Positions 27,764 to 36,715 of a stretch of DNA of 64,000 bases are shown here, one piece after another (within the stretch, counting starts at the first letter, position 1; each line of letters starts with the position of its first letter). This stretch comes from JBBWZH01 sp035544115 (GTDB lineage Bacteria; Actinomycetota; Actinomycetes; Mycobacteriales; CADCTP01). Where the stretch lies: the NCBI GenBank assembly GCA_963714145.1, contig OY970235.1, positions 7,378,001-7,442,000 on the forward strand, given 5' to 3'. The position numbers and the translations under genes were made by a program. The notes under the pieces are model-generated. The model was not told the origin of the DNA and did not search any database. It saw only the letters and a program-made list of their open reading frames with translations.

Positions 27764-29389
27764 ATGCAGGGTTTGATGCAGCCCGACCAGCTGACCCTCC
27801 CGCCCGTGTTCGACCGGGCCGAGCGGCTGTTCGGGGACAAGGTGATCGTCACCGGCACCGCTACCGGGCGGGACCGGACCACGTACGCCGAGTGGGCCGA
27901 CCAGACCCGCCGGCTGGCCACCGCACTGGACCAGCTCGGCATCTCGGCCGACGGCCGGGTCGGCACCTTCGCCTGGAACACCGCCAGGCACCTCGCCCTG
28001 TACTGGGCCGCACCATGCTCCGGCCGGGTGCTGCACACCCTGAACATCCGGCTGTTCCCGGAGCAGCTGACCTACATCGCCAACCACGCCGCGGACGAGG
28101 TCGTCTTCGTGGACCGGTCGCTGCTGCCGATCTTCTGGCCGCTGGTGCCGACGTTCGAGACGATCCGGCACTTCGTGATCATGGACGACGGGGCGCCGGT
28201 GGACCTCCCGGCCGACCCGCGGGTGCTGCGCTGGGAGGACCTGCTGGCCGACGCCGCGCCGGCCCGGTTCCGGGTGGACGACGAGAACCAGGCCGCGGCG
28301 ATGTGCTACACGAGCGGCACCACCGGCAACCCGAAGGGCGTCGTCTACTCGCACCGCTCGGCGTACCTGCACGCGATCTCCGGGATGTCCGCCAGCGGCC
28401 TCGGCATCCTCGAGCGGGACCGGGTGCTGCCGGTGGTGCCGATGTTCCACGCGAACGCCTGGGGGTTGGCGCAGACGCCCCTCTTCGCCGGCGCCGACCT
28501 GGTGCTGCCCGGCCCGCAGATGGCCCCGGACAAGCTGGCCACGCTGATCGTGGAGGAGAAGGTCACGGTCGCCGCCGGGGTGCCGACGATCTGGATGGCC
28601 GTGCTGCCGCACCTGGCCGGCCGGGACACCTCGCACCTGCGCACCGTGCTGTGCGGCGGGTCGGCCGTCCCGAAGGCGCTGTCCGAGGCGTACCGGGCCC
28701 AGCTCGGGCTACCGATCCTGCACGCCTGGGGGATGACCGAGACCAGCCCGCTCGGCTCGATCAACGCGCTGCCCAGCGGGTACGACCGGCTGCCGGAGGA
28801 GGAGAAGGCCGAGCTGCGGTCCCGGCAGGGGGTGCCGCCGGTCGGTGTGACCGCCCGCATCGTGACCCCCGGCACGCTGGACGAACTGCCCTGGGACGAC
28901 AAGGCCACCGGCGAATTGCAGGTCCGCGGACCGTGGATCGCCGCCGCGTACTACCGCAACGAGGGCGGCGGCGACGCCTTCACCGAGGACGGCTGGCTGC
29001 GCACCGGCGACGTCGGCGCGATCGACAGCCACGGCAACATCCGGCTGGTCGACCGGACCAAGGATCTGGTGAAGTCCGGCGGCGAGTGGATCAGCTCGGT
29101 GGAGCTGGAGAACCACCTGATGGCACACCCGGCGGTGGCCGAGGCCGCGGTGATCGGGGTGCCGCACCCGCGCTGGCAGGAGCGCCCGCTGGCCGCGGTG
29201 GTGCTCCGCTCGGACGCCACCGCGAGCAAGGCGGAGCTGATCGAGTTCCTCCGCCCCCGGGTGGCCCGCTGGTGGCTGCCCGACGACGTCGTCTTCATCG
29301 ACGAGGTGCCGAAGACCAGCGTCGGCAAGTTCTCCAAGAAGGAGCTGCGGGCCCGGTTCGCCGACTACCAGCTACCGGTGCCGGAGTAG
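27764..29389 (+). CDS. long-chain fatty acid-CoA ligase family protein
   Basis: A 541-residue ANL-superfamily enzyme that adenylates a carboxylic acid and joins it to CoA. The P-loop is YTSGTTGNPKGV, the AMP site has AWGMTETSPLG, then GWLRTGDVG, and the catalytic lysine lies in SVGKFSKKEL. The ATG at 27764 follows GAGGAGG. It matches the FadD/AlkK-like medium- to long-chain ligases. The 3' end overlaps the convergent cytX-like gene by 18 nt. Confidence 0.92.
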   Translation: MQGLMQPDQLTLPPVFDRAERLFGDKVIVTGTATGRDRTTYAEWADQTRRLATALDQLGISADGRVGTFAWNTARHLALYWAAPCSGRVLHTLNIRLFPEQLTYIANHAADEVVFVDRSLLPIFWPLVPTFETIRHFVIMDDGAPVDLPADPRVLRWEDLLADAAPARFRVDDENQAAAMCYTSGTTGNPKGVVYSHRSAYLHAISGMSASGLGILERDRVLPVVPMFHANAWGLAQTPLFAGADLVLPGPQMAPDKLATLIVEEKVTVAAGVPTIWMAVLPHLAGRDTSHLRTVLCGGSAVPKALSEAYRAQLGLPILHAWGMTETSPLGSINALPSGYDRLPEEEKAELRSRQGVPPVGVTARIVTPGTLDELPWDDKATGELQVRGPWIAAAYYRNEGGGDAFTEDGWLRTGDVGAIDSHGNIRLVDRTKDLVKSGGEWISSVELENHLMAHPAVAEAAVIGVPHPRWQERPLAAVVLRSDATASKAELIEFLRPRVARWWLPDDVVFIDEVPKTSVGKFSKKELRARFADYQLPVPE

Positions 29390-30706
29390 CCGGCGCTCGG
29401 CCGGCCCGAGCGCGGCCGCCAGCGCCGCCGCGACCGCGAACGAGACGATCGAGGCGGAGAACCCGTTCGTGGCCGAGATGCCCAGCGCGTCCTGGGCGTG
29501 CGCCCAGAACGTGCCCCAGCCGGGCCAGTCGTTCAGCACGGTCGGGGTGGTGAGCTGGTAGGCGACGAAGCCGGCCAGCCAGGGCAGCGCCATCAGCCAG
29601 CGGCCGGGCGCGGCGTCGTCCACCCGGTAGCCCCGGCCGCGCCGGTTGAGGTAGAAGTCGACCACGAAGGTCGCCGCCAGCGGCACGAACACGGCGCCGA
29701 TCAGGAACAGGAACGGCTCGTACGCGTTGCCGTCGACGGCCAGCGCCAGCACGGTGGCCAGGCCGCCGACGGCCAGCGCCAGCAGCCGGCGGTCCAGCCG
29801 CGGGGCGATGTTCTGCACGCTGGTCGCGGTCGAGTAGATGTTCGCGAACGCCTCGTCCACCTCGTCCACGGCCAGGATGCACAGCGCGATCGCGCCGGCC
29901 GGCACCGCCAGCAGCGCGCCGACCACGTCCGTGTCGGCGCCCGCGTACGCCCGCAGCGCCAGCACGCCGAGGAGGAAGAACGCGCCGGACGAGAGCGCGT
30001 AGCCGACCGTGGTGCCGGTGAACGCGGCCCGGCCGGTGCGGGAGAACCGGGAGTAGTCGGCCACCAGCGGGATCCAGGACACCGGCAGCGCGATCACCAG
30101 GTCGGTGGACGTCCAGAACCCGGTCCAGCTACCGGTGAGCGGGCCGAGTGGCCGGCGCAGCGTCTCGATCAGGAAGTACGCCGAGCAGGCGACCACCGCG
30201 ACCACCGCGACCCGCTTCAGCAGCCGGACCGAGCCGAGCGGCCGCAGCGCCATCGCGGTCGCCACCACCCCGGCGGCCAGCACGTACACCCAGCGCGGCA
30301 ACTGGTCGTAGACGCCGTGCGCGGCGATCGAGATCACCCAGACCTCGTAGGTGGCCCAGCCGACGCACTGCACCAGGTTCAGCACGGTCGGGGCGTACGA
30401 GCCGCGCCGGCCGAGCAGGCCGCGCAGCAGCACCATCGTCGGTGCGCCGGTCTGGGCCCCGGCCTGGGCGACCAGGCCGAGCAGCAGGCAGCCGAGCACG
30501 GTGCCGACCACGATCGCGGTCGCGGTGGCCAGGAACGACTGGCCCGGCGGCACCAGGAACGTCGCGGTGACCGGGATCAGCAGGCTGATCCCCAGGTTCG
30601 CCCAGAGCCCGAGCTGGTCCAGCCAGCCGAGCGCGCGCGGTGGCTCGGCGGTCAGCGTGGTCGGCGCCTCGATCGGCCCCGGGTCGGTAGCGGTGGCAGT
30701 GGGCAT
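29372..30706 (-). CDS. cytX: NCS1-family transporter, probable hydroxymethylpyrimidine permease CytX
   Basis: A 444-residue membrane protein with about 12 hydrophobic segments and the NCS1 cytosine-permease pattern (LGWLDQLGLWANLGISLLIP, RGLLGRRGSYAPTVLN, WIPLVADYSRFSRTG). A TPP riboswitch in its leader makes it the thiamine-related CytX rather than a cytosine permease; CytX is thought to import the thiamine pyrimidine HMP. The ATG at 30706 lies 11 nt after GGAGG at the riboswitch 3' end. The longer open frame would run through the riboswitch and is rejected. Confidence 0.9.
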   Translation of the reverse strand: MPTATATDPGPIEAPTTLTAEPPRALGWLDQLGLWANLGISLLIPVTATFLVPPGQSFLATATAIVVGTVLGCLLLGLVAQAGAQTGAPTMVLLRGLLGRRGSYAPTVLNLVQCVGWATYEVWVISIAAHGVYDQLPRWVYVLAAGVVATAMALRPLGSVRLLKRVAVVAVVACSAYFLIETLRRPLGPLTGSWTGFWTSTDLVIALPVSWIPLVADYSRFSRTGRAAFTGTTVGYALSSGAFFLLGVLALRAYAGADTDVVGALLAVPAGAIALCILAVDEVDEAFANIYSTATSVQNIAPRLDRRLLALAVGGLATVLALAVDGNAYEPFLFLIGAVFVPLAATFVVDFYLNRRGRGYRVDDAAPGRWLMALPWLAGFVAYQLTTPTVLNDWPGWGTFWAHAQDALGISATNGFSASIVSFAVAAALAAALGPAERRLLRHR

Positions 30707-30714
30707 GATCGCTA

Positions 30715-30808
30715 CACCCTCCCTACGCCGGTGTGAACCGGACAGGTTCCGACGGTCGGCGGCCGTGTCAGCCGCCCTCTCAGCCCGGTGCGCCGGACTC
30801 CCGTGGTG
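30715..30808 (-). ncRNA. TPP riboswitch (THI element)
   Basis: On the minus strand the conserved elements appear in order: ACGGGAGTCCGG, GGGCTGAGAGGG (the CUGAGA pyrimidine-binding bulge), GGAACCTGTCCGGTTCACAC and CGGCGTAGGGA (the pyrophosphate-binding part). CACC (30805-30808) and GGTG (30715-30718) can close helix P1. The GGGAGG ribosome binding site of cytX lies at its 3' end, so ligand binding could hide it. Confidence 0.93.
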
Positions 30809-30866
30809 ACGCCAGCACCCTATCCGGGCGCCGGAACCCCGGCTACCGCCAAGCCGTTGACCCGGT

Positions 30867-31166
30867 GTGCAGTTGATCTGTCCCAAGTGCCATGACGTCA
30901 TGCATCAGTACGAGCGGAACGGGGTGGTCGTCGACCAGTGCTCGGAGTGCAAGGGGATCTTCCTGGACCGCGGTGAGCTGGAGAAACTGGTCGCCGCGGA
31001 GAGCGCCTGGCATGCCTCGGCCGCTCCCGGGCCGGCCCGGGGCGAGCGCCGCGACGAGGGCGCCTACCGGCCGCGGTACGACGACGACGACGATGACGAC
31101 CGTCGCCGCGGCTCGTACGGGAAGAAGCAGCGCCGCCGGTCGTTCCTGGAGGACCTGTTCGAGTAG
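30867..31166 (+). CDS. zinc-ribbon protein, zf-TFIIB family
   Basis: A 99-residue protein with one zf-TFIIB zinc ribbon (CPKCHDVMHQYERNGVVVDQ then CSECKGIFLDRGELEKL), followed by a charged low-complexity tail containing a run of Asp and a Lys/Arg patch, ending FLEDLFE. These small proteins are widespread and uncharacterised; nucleic-acid binding is plausible. The GTG at 30867 is the only start that keeps the first CxxC. Confidence 0.8.
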   Translation: MQLICPKCHDVMHQYERNGVVVDQCSECKGIFLDRGELEKLVAAESAWHASAAPGPARGERRDEGAYRPRYDDDDDDDRRRGSYGKKQRRRSFLEDLFE

Positions 31167-31168
31167 CC

Positions 31169-31322
31169 GGCCGGGTGGTCAGCCGGCTGGTCGGGCCGGG
31201 TGGTCAGGCCGGGTGGTCAGGCCGGGTGGTCAGGCCGGGTGGTCAGGCCGGGTGGTCAGGCCGGGTGGTCAGGCCGGGTGGTCAGGCCGGGTGGTCAGGC
31301 CGGGTGGTCAGGCCGGGTGGTA
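31169..31322. repeat. 13-bp tandem repeat array
   Basis: GGCCGGGTGGTCA is repeated in nine perfect contiguous units (31194-31310), with one perfect outlying unit (31169-31181), a degenerate 12-bp unit (31182-31193) and a partial unit at 31311. The stop codon of the convergent methyltransferase gene lies inside the array. Confidence 0.95.
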
Positions 31323-32138
31323 GATCGACAGGTACACCGACGCGGTGACGGCGACCGGCTCGGCCAGCTCGGCCAGCCGGGCGGTCAGCCGCGGGCCGGC
31401 CAGGTGCCGGGCGCTCGGGCCCATCTCGATCAGGTCCCGGACGCCATCCCGGTCCAGCCGCAGCGGCCAGTCGTGCCGCTGCCGCTCGGTCCGCCGGAAG
31501 AACGGGTCGAGGGTGGCCGCCAGCCGCTCCGGCTTGTGCCGGTCGACGGTCAGCAGGCCGACCGCGTCCACCAGTTCGGCCAGGTGCCCGGCGGTCGGCG
31601 TGACCACGACGAGGGCCCCGCCGGGGGCCAGGACGCGGCGCATCTCCGCGCCGTTGCGGGGCGCGAACACGTCCAGCACCGCGGCCGCCGCGCCGTCCCG
31701 GACCGGTAACTGCCGCCAGGCGTCGCACACCACCGCGCTGGCCCGTGGATGGGCCCGGGCCGCTCGCCGCGCGGCGGGCTTGGCGGAGTCCAGCGCGAGG
31801 CCGACCCGATCGGGCGCCAGGTCCAGCGCGGCCGCGAGGTGGTAGCCGGTGCCGGCGCCGACCTCGAGCAGGCAGCCGGTGGGCACCCGGTCGACGGCCG
31901 CGGCGGTCGCGGTGCCGACCAGCCGGGCCAGGTCGGCGAAGTGGCCCGCCGCCAGGAACCGCTCCCGGGCGGCGATCATCGGGCCGGAGTCGCCGGCCGG
32001 CGCCACCCCGCCCGGCGGCAGCAGCGTGACGTACCCCTGCCGGGCCAGGTCGAATGCGTGCCCGGCCGCGCACCGCAGCACCCGGTCGGCACACTCCACC
32101 GGCCGGCCGCAGTGCGGGCAGGCCAGGAACCGGGTCAC
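31308..32138 (-). CDS. RlmA-like rRNA (guanine-N1) methyltransferase
   Basis: A 276-residue protein of the RlmA (RrmA) family. An N-terminal zinc finger (CPHCGRPVECADRVLRCAAGH) precedes GYVTLLPP, the phrase typical of 23S rRNA G745/G748 N1-methyltransferases, and a Rossmann SAM site LLEVGAGTGYHLA. It may modify 23S rRNA helix 35 and affect macrolide sensitivity. GTG 32138 is favoured by GGGGAGG at about 10 nt; GTG 32150 is the alternative. The C-terminus runs into the 13-bp repeat array. Confidence 0.85.
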   Translation of the reverse strand: MTRFLACPHCGRPVECADRVLRCAAGHAFDLARQGYVTLLPPGGVAPAGDSGPMIAARERFLAAGHFADLARLVGTATAAAVDRVPTGCLLEVGAGTGYHLAAALDLAPDRVGLALDSAKPAARRAARAHPRASAVVCDAWRQLPVRDGAAAAVLDVFAPRNGAEMRRVLAPGGALVVVTPTAGHLAELVDAVGLLTVDRHKPERLAATLDPFFRRTERQRHDWPLRLDRDGVRDLIEMGPSARHLAGPRLTARLAELAEPVAVTASVYLSIYHPA

Positions 32139-32205
32139 GGCGGCGAGCACCTCCCCATCCTGGCCTGCGACCCCGCTGGGTGGGGGGTTGCCCGGGGCGA
32201 CGGGA

Positions 32206-32211
32206 TAGCGT
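32206..32211 (+). promoter_or_regulatory. -10 box, leaderless start
   Basis: TAGCGT lies 7 nt before the GTG at 32219 and decides that start. Confidence 0.5.
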
Positions 32212-32218
32212 CCGGCCC

Positions 32219-32701
32219 GTGGCAGGACAGGGCACCCCGGCGACCACGTTGCTGGCGCGCCAGCGGGTCCCGCACACCGTGCACACCTACCCGCACGACC
32301 CGCACGCCGCCTCGTACGGCCTGGAGGCGGCCGAGGCACTCGGGATCGAGCCGGCGCGGGTGTTCAAGACGCTGGTCGCCAGCGTCGACGGCACGCTCAC
32401 GGTGGGCGTCGTGCCGGTGACCGGCAGCCTGGATCTCAAGTCGCTGGCCGGCGCGGTCGGCGGCAAGCGGGCGGCGATGGCCGACCCGGCCGACGCGGAA
32501 CGGTCCACCGGCTACGTGCTCGGCGGGATCAGCCCGCTGGGTCAGCGCAAGCGACTGCGTACCGTGCTGGACGCGTCGGCCGCGGACCACGCCACCGTGT
32601 TCGTCAGCGCGGGCCGGCGAGGGCTTGAGATCGAACTGGCACCGGCTGATCTGGTCCGGCTGACGGCCGCGACCCTCGCCGCGATCGGGCGGCCGCAGTA
32701 G
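32219..32701 (+). CDS. ybaK: Cys-tRNA(Pro)/Cys-tRNA(Cys) deacylase YbaK/EbsC
   Basis: A 160-residue trans-editing enzyme that removes cysteine wrongly attached to tRNA-Pro. Family features are VFKTLVASVDG with the catalytic lysine, DLKSLAGAVGGKRAAMADP and GYVLGGISPLGQRKRL. Its last 98 nt overlap the 3' end of the convergent membrane-protein gene. Confidence 0.92.
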   Translation: MAGQGTPATTLLARQRVPHTVHTYPHDPHAASYGLEAAEALGIEPARVFKTLVASVDGTLTVGVVPVTGSLDLKSLAGAVGGKRAAMADPADAERSTGYVLGGISPLGQRKRLRTVLDASAADHATVFVSAGRRGLEIELAPADLVRLTAATLAAIGRPQ

Positions 32702-34322
32702 CGGCCGCCGCCGCCCCGGCCGGGCGGCCCAGCGCGCCGCCGACGGCCATCGCCGCGAGCACCCAGACCAGCGTGGCCGGCAGCAGTTCCACCCGGGCCG
32801 CGTTGAATTTCATGTAACTGTCCAGCAGCGCCACCGGGAATGGGCCCTGCAATTCCCAGAGCAGATATTGCAGCCACAGCCCGCCGACGATCACCGCCAG
32901 GGTCAACCCGAGGAAAGCGATCGCGCCGCGGATTTCCGGCACCAGTACGGCCAGCGCCACCGCGAGCAGCACCGCGCCGACCGCCCAGTAGGTCGAATAC
33001 GGCACCGGCCAGAGCCCGGCCATGTTGCCCAGAATCCGCAGGCTCCGGTCGGTCAATTGGCCGAAACTGAGCGCGCCCCATTTCTGCCCGCCGATGAACC
33101 GGCTGGAGACATGCTGCCCGGCCAGCCACAACTGCCAGGGCAGCAACGCCACGATCGCCCCGGCCAGCAACACCAGCGGCCCGTACCAACCGCGCCGCCC
33201 GGGTCCGGCAGTCGGCCCGGGTCCGGCAATCGGCCCGGCGCCGGCTGCCGACCCACGGCTCGCTGCCAGCCCACGGCTCGCTGCCAGCCCACGGCTGGCT
33301 GCCGGACCAGGGCTGGCTGCCGGACCAGGGCCGGCCCGGTCGGGGCGTGCGATCCGATCGGCAGCGGGAGTCCAGCGGACGCCGGGAGGCCGGCCGAGGC
33401 GGGCGACCGCGGTCGCGGCCAGGCAGGCGGCCGCGACGAACAGGGTGCCCTCGGCCTTCAGGTACACGGCAGCCACCGCCGGGCCGGCCGCGAGCAGCAG
33501 CCACTCCCGCCCGCCGGTGGCCAACCAGCGCAGCAGCAGCACGATCACGGCCAGCCCGGCCGCGGCCACCGGCAGGTCGGCGAAGAACAGCACCCCGGTG
33601 TACCTGCCGATCTGGGTCGCGGCGAAGAAGCCGGGCGCCACCAGGACGCCGGCCACCGGCCCGGCCAACGTGCCGACCGCCCAGACGGCGACCAGCAGCC
33701 CGGCCGCGCCGAGCAGCGGCACCTGCGCGTGCGCGGCGTACTCGGCGGTGTGCGGGCCGGTCCAGCCGAACATCCAGGAGAACAGCGCGGGCAGGCCGAG
33801 CGGGTAGTCCCGGGACTGGAACGTGGTCGGGTTCGCGGCGGCGCCGAACACCGTCGGGTCGAGGTGACCAGCGGCCAGCATCCGGCCGCGCAGCGCCCAC
33901 ATCATGTACTCGTCACTGCTGTTCACCGGCAGCCGCCACCCGGTCCAGACGTACGGCCCGGCCAGTACCAGCACGATCGCGTATCCCGCCGAACCGACCG
34001 GCAGCCGCCGCCAGCCGCCGGCCGCGCCGGGTGGCTCCGCGCCGGCGCCGCGCGGCGTACGGCTGCCGCGGACGATCAGCAGCGTGCCGGCCAGCGCGGC
34101 AACTGCCAGCAGCGGCCCGAGCACCGGCAGCACCGCCGTCGGGCCGCCGGTGACGCCGAGCAGCGTGGTCAGCACGGCGAGCAGGCCGACGCCGGTGAGC
34201 AGGCAGAGCGCGAGCCGGGGCAGCACCGGCAGGCCGGCCCGGCGGGCCAGCGGCCAGACCGGCCCGGCGCCGGCCAGCAGCAGCACCAGGTCGGCCGCGA
34301 GCAGCCGGAGCAGGTCGGCCAT
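32604..34322 (-). CDS. polytopic membrane protein, possible GT-C glycosyltransferase
   Basis: A 572-residue protein with 10 or more hydrophobic segments. The first large loop has NSSDEYMMWALRGRM, where the acidic pair near a membrane helix resembles GT-C glycosyltransferases that use lipid-linked sugars; this is a weak assignment. A cytoplasmic-type loop in the middle (33195-33330) is a Gly/Pro/Ala tandem repeat. The ATG at 34322 overlaps the upstream stop (ATGA). The predicted C-terminus reads 98 nt into ybaK on the other strand and is unusually basic. Confidence 0.65.
   Translation of the reverse strand: MADLLRLLAADLVLLLAGAGPVWPLARRAGLPVLPRLALCLLTGVGLLAVLTTLLGVTGGPTAVLPVLGPLLAVAALAGTLLIVRGSRTPRGAGAEPPGAAGGWRRLPVGSAGYAIVLVLAGPYVWTGWRLPVNSSDEYMMWALRGRMLAAGHLDPTVFGAAANPTTFQSRDYPLGLPALFSWMFGWTGPHTAEYAAHAQVPLLGAAGLLVAVWAVGTLAGPVAGVLVAPGFFAATQIGRYTGVLFFADLPVAAAGLAVIVLLLRWLATGGREWLLLAAGPAVAAVYLKAEGTLFVAAACLAATAVARLGRPPGVRWTPAADRIARPDRAGPGPAASPGPAASRGLAASRGLAASRGSAAGAGPIAGPGPTAGPGRRGWYGPLVLLAGAIVALLPWQLWLAGQHVSSRFIGGQKWGALSFGQLTDRSLRILGNMAGLWPVPYSTYWAVGAVLLAVALAVLVPEIRGAIAFLGLTLAVIVGGLWLQYLLWELQGPFPVALLDSYMKFNAARVELLPATLVWVLAAMAVGGALGRPAGAAAAATAAARSRRGSRPSAGPDQPVPVRSQALAGPR
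33230..33330. repeat. 18-bp tandem repeats inside the membrane-protein gene
   Basis: Consecutive 18-bp units of the form GGCTCGCTGCCAGCCCAC and related GGCTGGCTGCCGGACCAG encode six-residue repeats (ASRGLA and similar) in a loop between membrane helices. Confidence 0.75.
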
Positions 34323-34783
34323 CACCCGCGCACCTGCACCAGCGCGAAGCTGTCCGACCAGCGGTCGGTGGCGGGCACTCCCGGCGGCACCGCGCCGAGG
34401 TAGACCCGCCAGCGGGCCGCGGCGCCGCAGGCCATCCGGCGCGGCGCGAGCCGGTACTGGGCCCAGAGCAGCCGGCCCCACCAGGTGTTCTTGCGGACCC
34501 CCGGGCCGCACAGCGCCAGGTCGGCCGGCACGTACTCGACCGGGTCACCGGCCGGCACCCGGTCGGCCACGTACAGCAGGAACTGCTCCGGCAGCCGCGG
34601 TGGCACGAAGGTCAGCCGGCCGTCCCGTACCGGCAGTTTCGCCGTCGCGCCCCGCAGGGTGGCGGAGCGGTCACTGTTGGCGTGCCAGGAACCGATCAGG
34701 AGGCAGCCGGCGACCAGTGCCGCGGTCAGGCCGGCGAATAACCGGGTGAGGGCATGCCGAATAGACCGCACAGCAACTCCCAT
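34322..34783 (-). CDS. membrane-anchored hypothetical protein
   Basis: A 153-residue protein with one N-terminal hydrophobic helix (LTRLFAGLTAALVAGCLLIG) and an extracytoplasmic part with no domain I recognise (LPEQFLLYVADRVPAGDPVEYVP, CGPGVRKNTWWGRLLWAQYRL). It overlaps the polytopic membrane gene by ATGA and is surely its partner. The ATG at 34783 is preferred; a GTG at 34804 is also possible. No lipobox of convincing form is present. Confidence 0.65.
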   Translation of the reverse strand: MGVAVRSIRHALTRLFAGLTAALVAGCLLIGSWHANSDRSATLRGATAKLPVRDGRLTFVPPRLPEQFLLYVADRVPAGDPVEYVPADLALCGPGVRKNTWWGRLLWAQYRLAPRRMACGAAARWRVYLGAVPPGVPATDRWSDSFALVQVRG

Positions 34784-34992
34784 TGTCGTGGCCGGCCGGA
34801 GCACGGAGCCGCCAGCCGTCAGCCGGGCGCGATTCGACCGGCCCGGGAGAATTGACCGGGCCGGCCGCCGAACCGCCGTGTCGCGCGCTTATCAACGCGG
34901 CCCGGCGATCACCTCAATACACGCGCGGGCGGCGCCCTTTGGTTGTGGCCGGCGCCGATTTCTGCCGCCGGCGGCGCACCGGGACATGGCAC

Positions 34993-35027
34993 GGCGCCGG
35001 TGGGAGGACCGACCTCCCACCGGCGCC
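34993..35027. terminator. strong hairpin terminator after the acetate-symporter operon
   Basis: GGCGCCGGTGGGAGG and its exact complement form a perfect 15-bp stem with a 5-nt loop, 39 nt past the symporter stop on the minus strand. There is no U-tract, as is common in high-GC actinobacteria. Confidence 0.8.
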
Positions 35028-35065
35028 GCGGTCGTACCGGCCGGGCCGAACCGCCCGGCTGAATC

Positions 35066-36715
35066 TCAGTGCGCGCCGGCCCCGGTCAGCGACCGGACCT
35101 CGAGCTCCGCGTACTTCGGCGCGTTCTCCTCGTTGGACAGCACCGTGCCGAGCCAGCCGAAGAAGAAGCCGGCCGGGATCGAGATGATGCCCGGGTTCTC
35201 CAGCGGGAACCAGGAGAAGTCGTGGTCGCTGATCATCGCCGTGGCCGATCCGGAGACCACCGGCGAGAAGATCACCAGGAACACCGCGACGCCCAGCCCG
35301 CCGTAGATCGCCCAGGTCGCGCCCTGCGTGTTGAACCGCTTCCAGAACAGGCTGTACAGGATCGCCGGCAGGTTGCCGGACGCGGCCACCGCGAACGCCA
35401 GCGCCACCAGGAAGGCCACGTTCAGGTTCTGCGCGAAGATCGACAGCACGATCGCTATCGCCCCGATCACGAACGCCGACCCGCGGGCCACCTTCACCTC
35501 GTCCCCTTCATCGACCTCGCCGCGGTGCAGCGCGTTGGCGTACAGGTCGTGCGCCACCGAGGCGGACGAGGCCAGCGTCAACCCGGCGACCACGGCCAGG
35601 ATCGTGGCGAACGCCACCGCGGCGATGAACGCCAGGAACAGCGCCCCGCCGGTGGTGCCGGCCCCGCCGCCGAGCGACTCGGCCAGCTGCGGTGCCGCGG
35701 TGTTGCCGCCGGTGTTCTGGGCCCGGATCGCCGCCGAGCCGACGAGCGCCGCCGCGCCGAAGCCGAGCGCCAGCGTCATCAGGTAGAACGCGCCGATGAA
35801 GCCGATCGCCCAGTTCACCGAGCGGCGGGCGTCCTTCGCGGTGGGCACCGTGTAGAACCGCATCAGCACGTGCGGCAGGCCGGCGGTGCCGAGCACCAGG
35901 GCCAGCCCCAGGCTGATCAGGTCGATCTTCGTCTTCCAGTCACCGGCGCCGTACCGCAGCCCCGGGTTCAGGAACTTGTCGCCCTTGCCGCTCTTCTCCG
36001 CGGCCTGGCCGAGCAGCGAGGAGATGTTGAAGTTGAACTTGGCCAGCACCACGATCGTCATGATCAGCGCGCCGGTCACCAGCAGGCCGGCCTTGACGAT
36101 CTGCACCCAGGTCGTGCCGCGCATCCCGCCGACCACCACGTAGAAGATCATCAGCGCGCCGACGAGCACGATCGTCACGTTCTTCGCCGTGCCCTGGGAC
36201 ATGCCGGCGAACGTCTGCCCCTTGCCGATGCCCAGCAGCAGCGCCACCAGCGAGCCGGCGCCGACCATCTGCGCGATCAGGTAGAAGATCGACACGACCA
36301 CGGTGGACAGCCCGGCCGCGGCCCGCACCGGCCGCTGCCGCATCCGGAACGCCAGTACGTCCGCCATGGTGTACCGGCCCGAGTTGCGCATCAGCTCGGC
36401 GACCAGCAGCAGCGCGACCAGCCACGCCACCAGGAAGCCGATCGAGTAGAGGAAGCCGTCGTAGCCGTACAGCGCGATCAGCCCGGCGATGCCGAGGAAC
36501 GAGGCGGCCGACATGTAGTCGCCGCTGATCGCCAGCCCGTTCTGCAGCGGCGAGAACGAGCGGCCCGCGGCGTAGTAGTCGGAGGCGGTCTTGTTCTGCC
36601 GGCTGGCCCACACCGTGATGTAGAGGGTGATCGCGATGAAGACCGCGAACAGCCCCAGCGTCAGCCCGCGCCGGGTACCGACATCGGCGGCCAGGTAACC
36701 GGTGGCCAGGTTCAC
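35066..36715 (-). CDS. actP: sodium:solute symporter, acetate permease (ActP/MctC-like)
   Basis: A 549-residue SSS-family transporter with about 13 membrane helices. ASDYYAAGRSFSPLQNGLAISGDYMSAASFLG is split across the substrate/sodium site; GLPHVLMRFYTVPTAKDARRS is typical of monocarboxylate (acetate, propionate, pyruvate) symporters. The GTG at 36715 overlaps the stop of the DUF485 gene (GTGA), the usual yjcH-actP arrangement. A perfect hairpin follows the gene. Confidence 0.9.
   Translation of the reverse strand: MNLATGYLAADVGTRRGLTLGLFAVFIAITLYITVWASRQNKTASDYYAAGRSFSPLQNGLAISGDYMSAASFLGIAGLIALYGYDGFLYSIGFLVAWLVALLLVAELMRNSGRYTMADVLAFRMRQRPVRAAAGLSTVVVSIFYLIAQMVGAGSLVALLLGIGKGQTFAGMSQGTAKNVTIVLVGALMIFYVVVGGMRGTTWVQIVKAGLLVTGALIMTIVVLAKFNFNISSLLGQAAEKSGKGDKFLNPGLRYGAGDWKTKIDLISLGLALVLGTAGLPHVLMRFYTVPTAKDARRSVNWAIGFIGAFYLMTLALGFGAAALVGSAAIRAQNTGGNTAAPQLAESLGGGAGTTGGALFLAFIAAVAFATILAVVAGLTLASSASVAHDLYANALHRGEVDEGDEVKVARGSAFVIGAIAIVLSIFAQNLNVAFLVALAFAVAASGNLPAILYSLFWKRFNTQGATWAIYGGLGVAVFLVIFSPVVSGSATAMISDHDFSWFPLENPGIISIPAGFFFGWLGTVLSNEENAPKYAELEVRSLTGAGAH

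Noticed and set aside
30707..30901. Longer start for the CytX-like permease
   Set aside because: The extension would translate through the TPP riboswitch; the ATG at 30706 has a proper ribosome binding site.
31194..31322. Regular repeats that could suggest a CRISPR array
   Set aside because: The 13-bp units are directly contiguous, with no spacers and no cas genes nearby.
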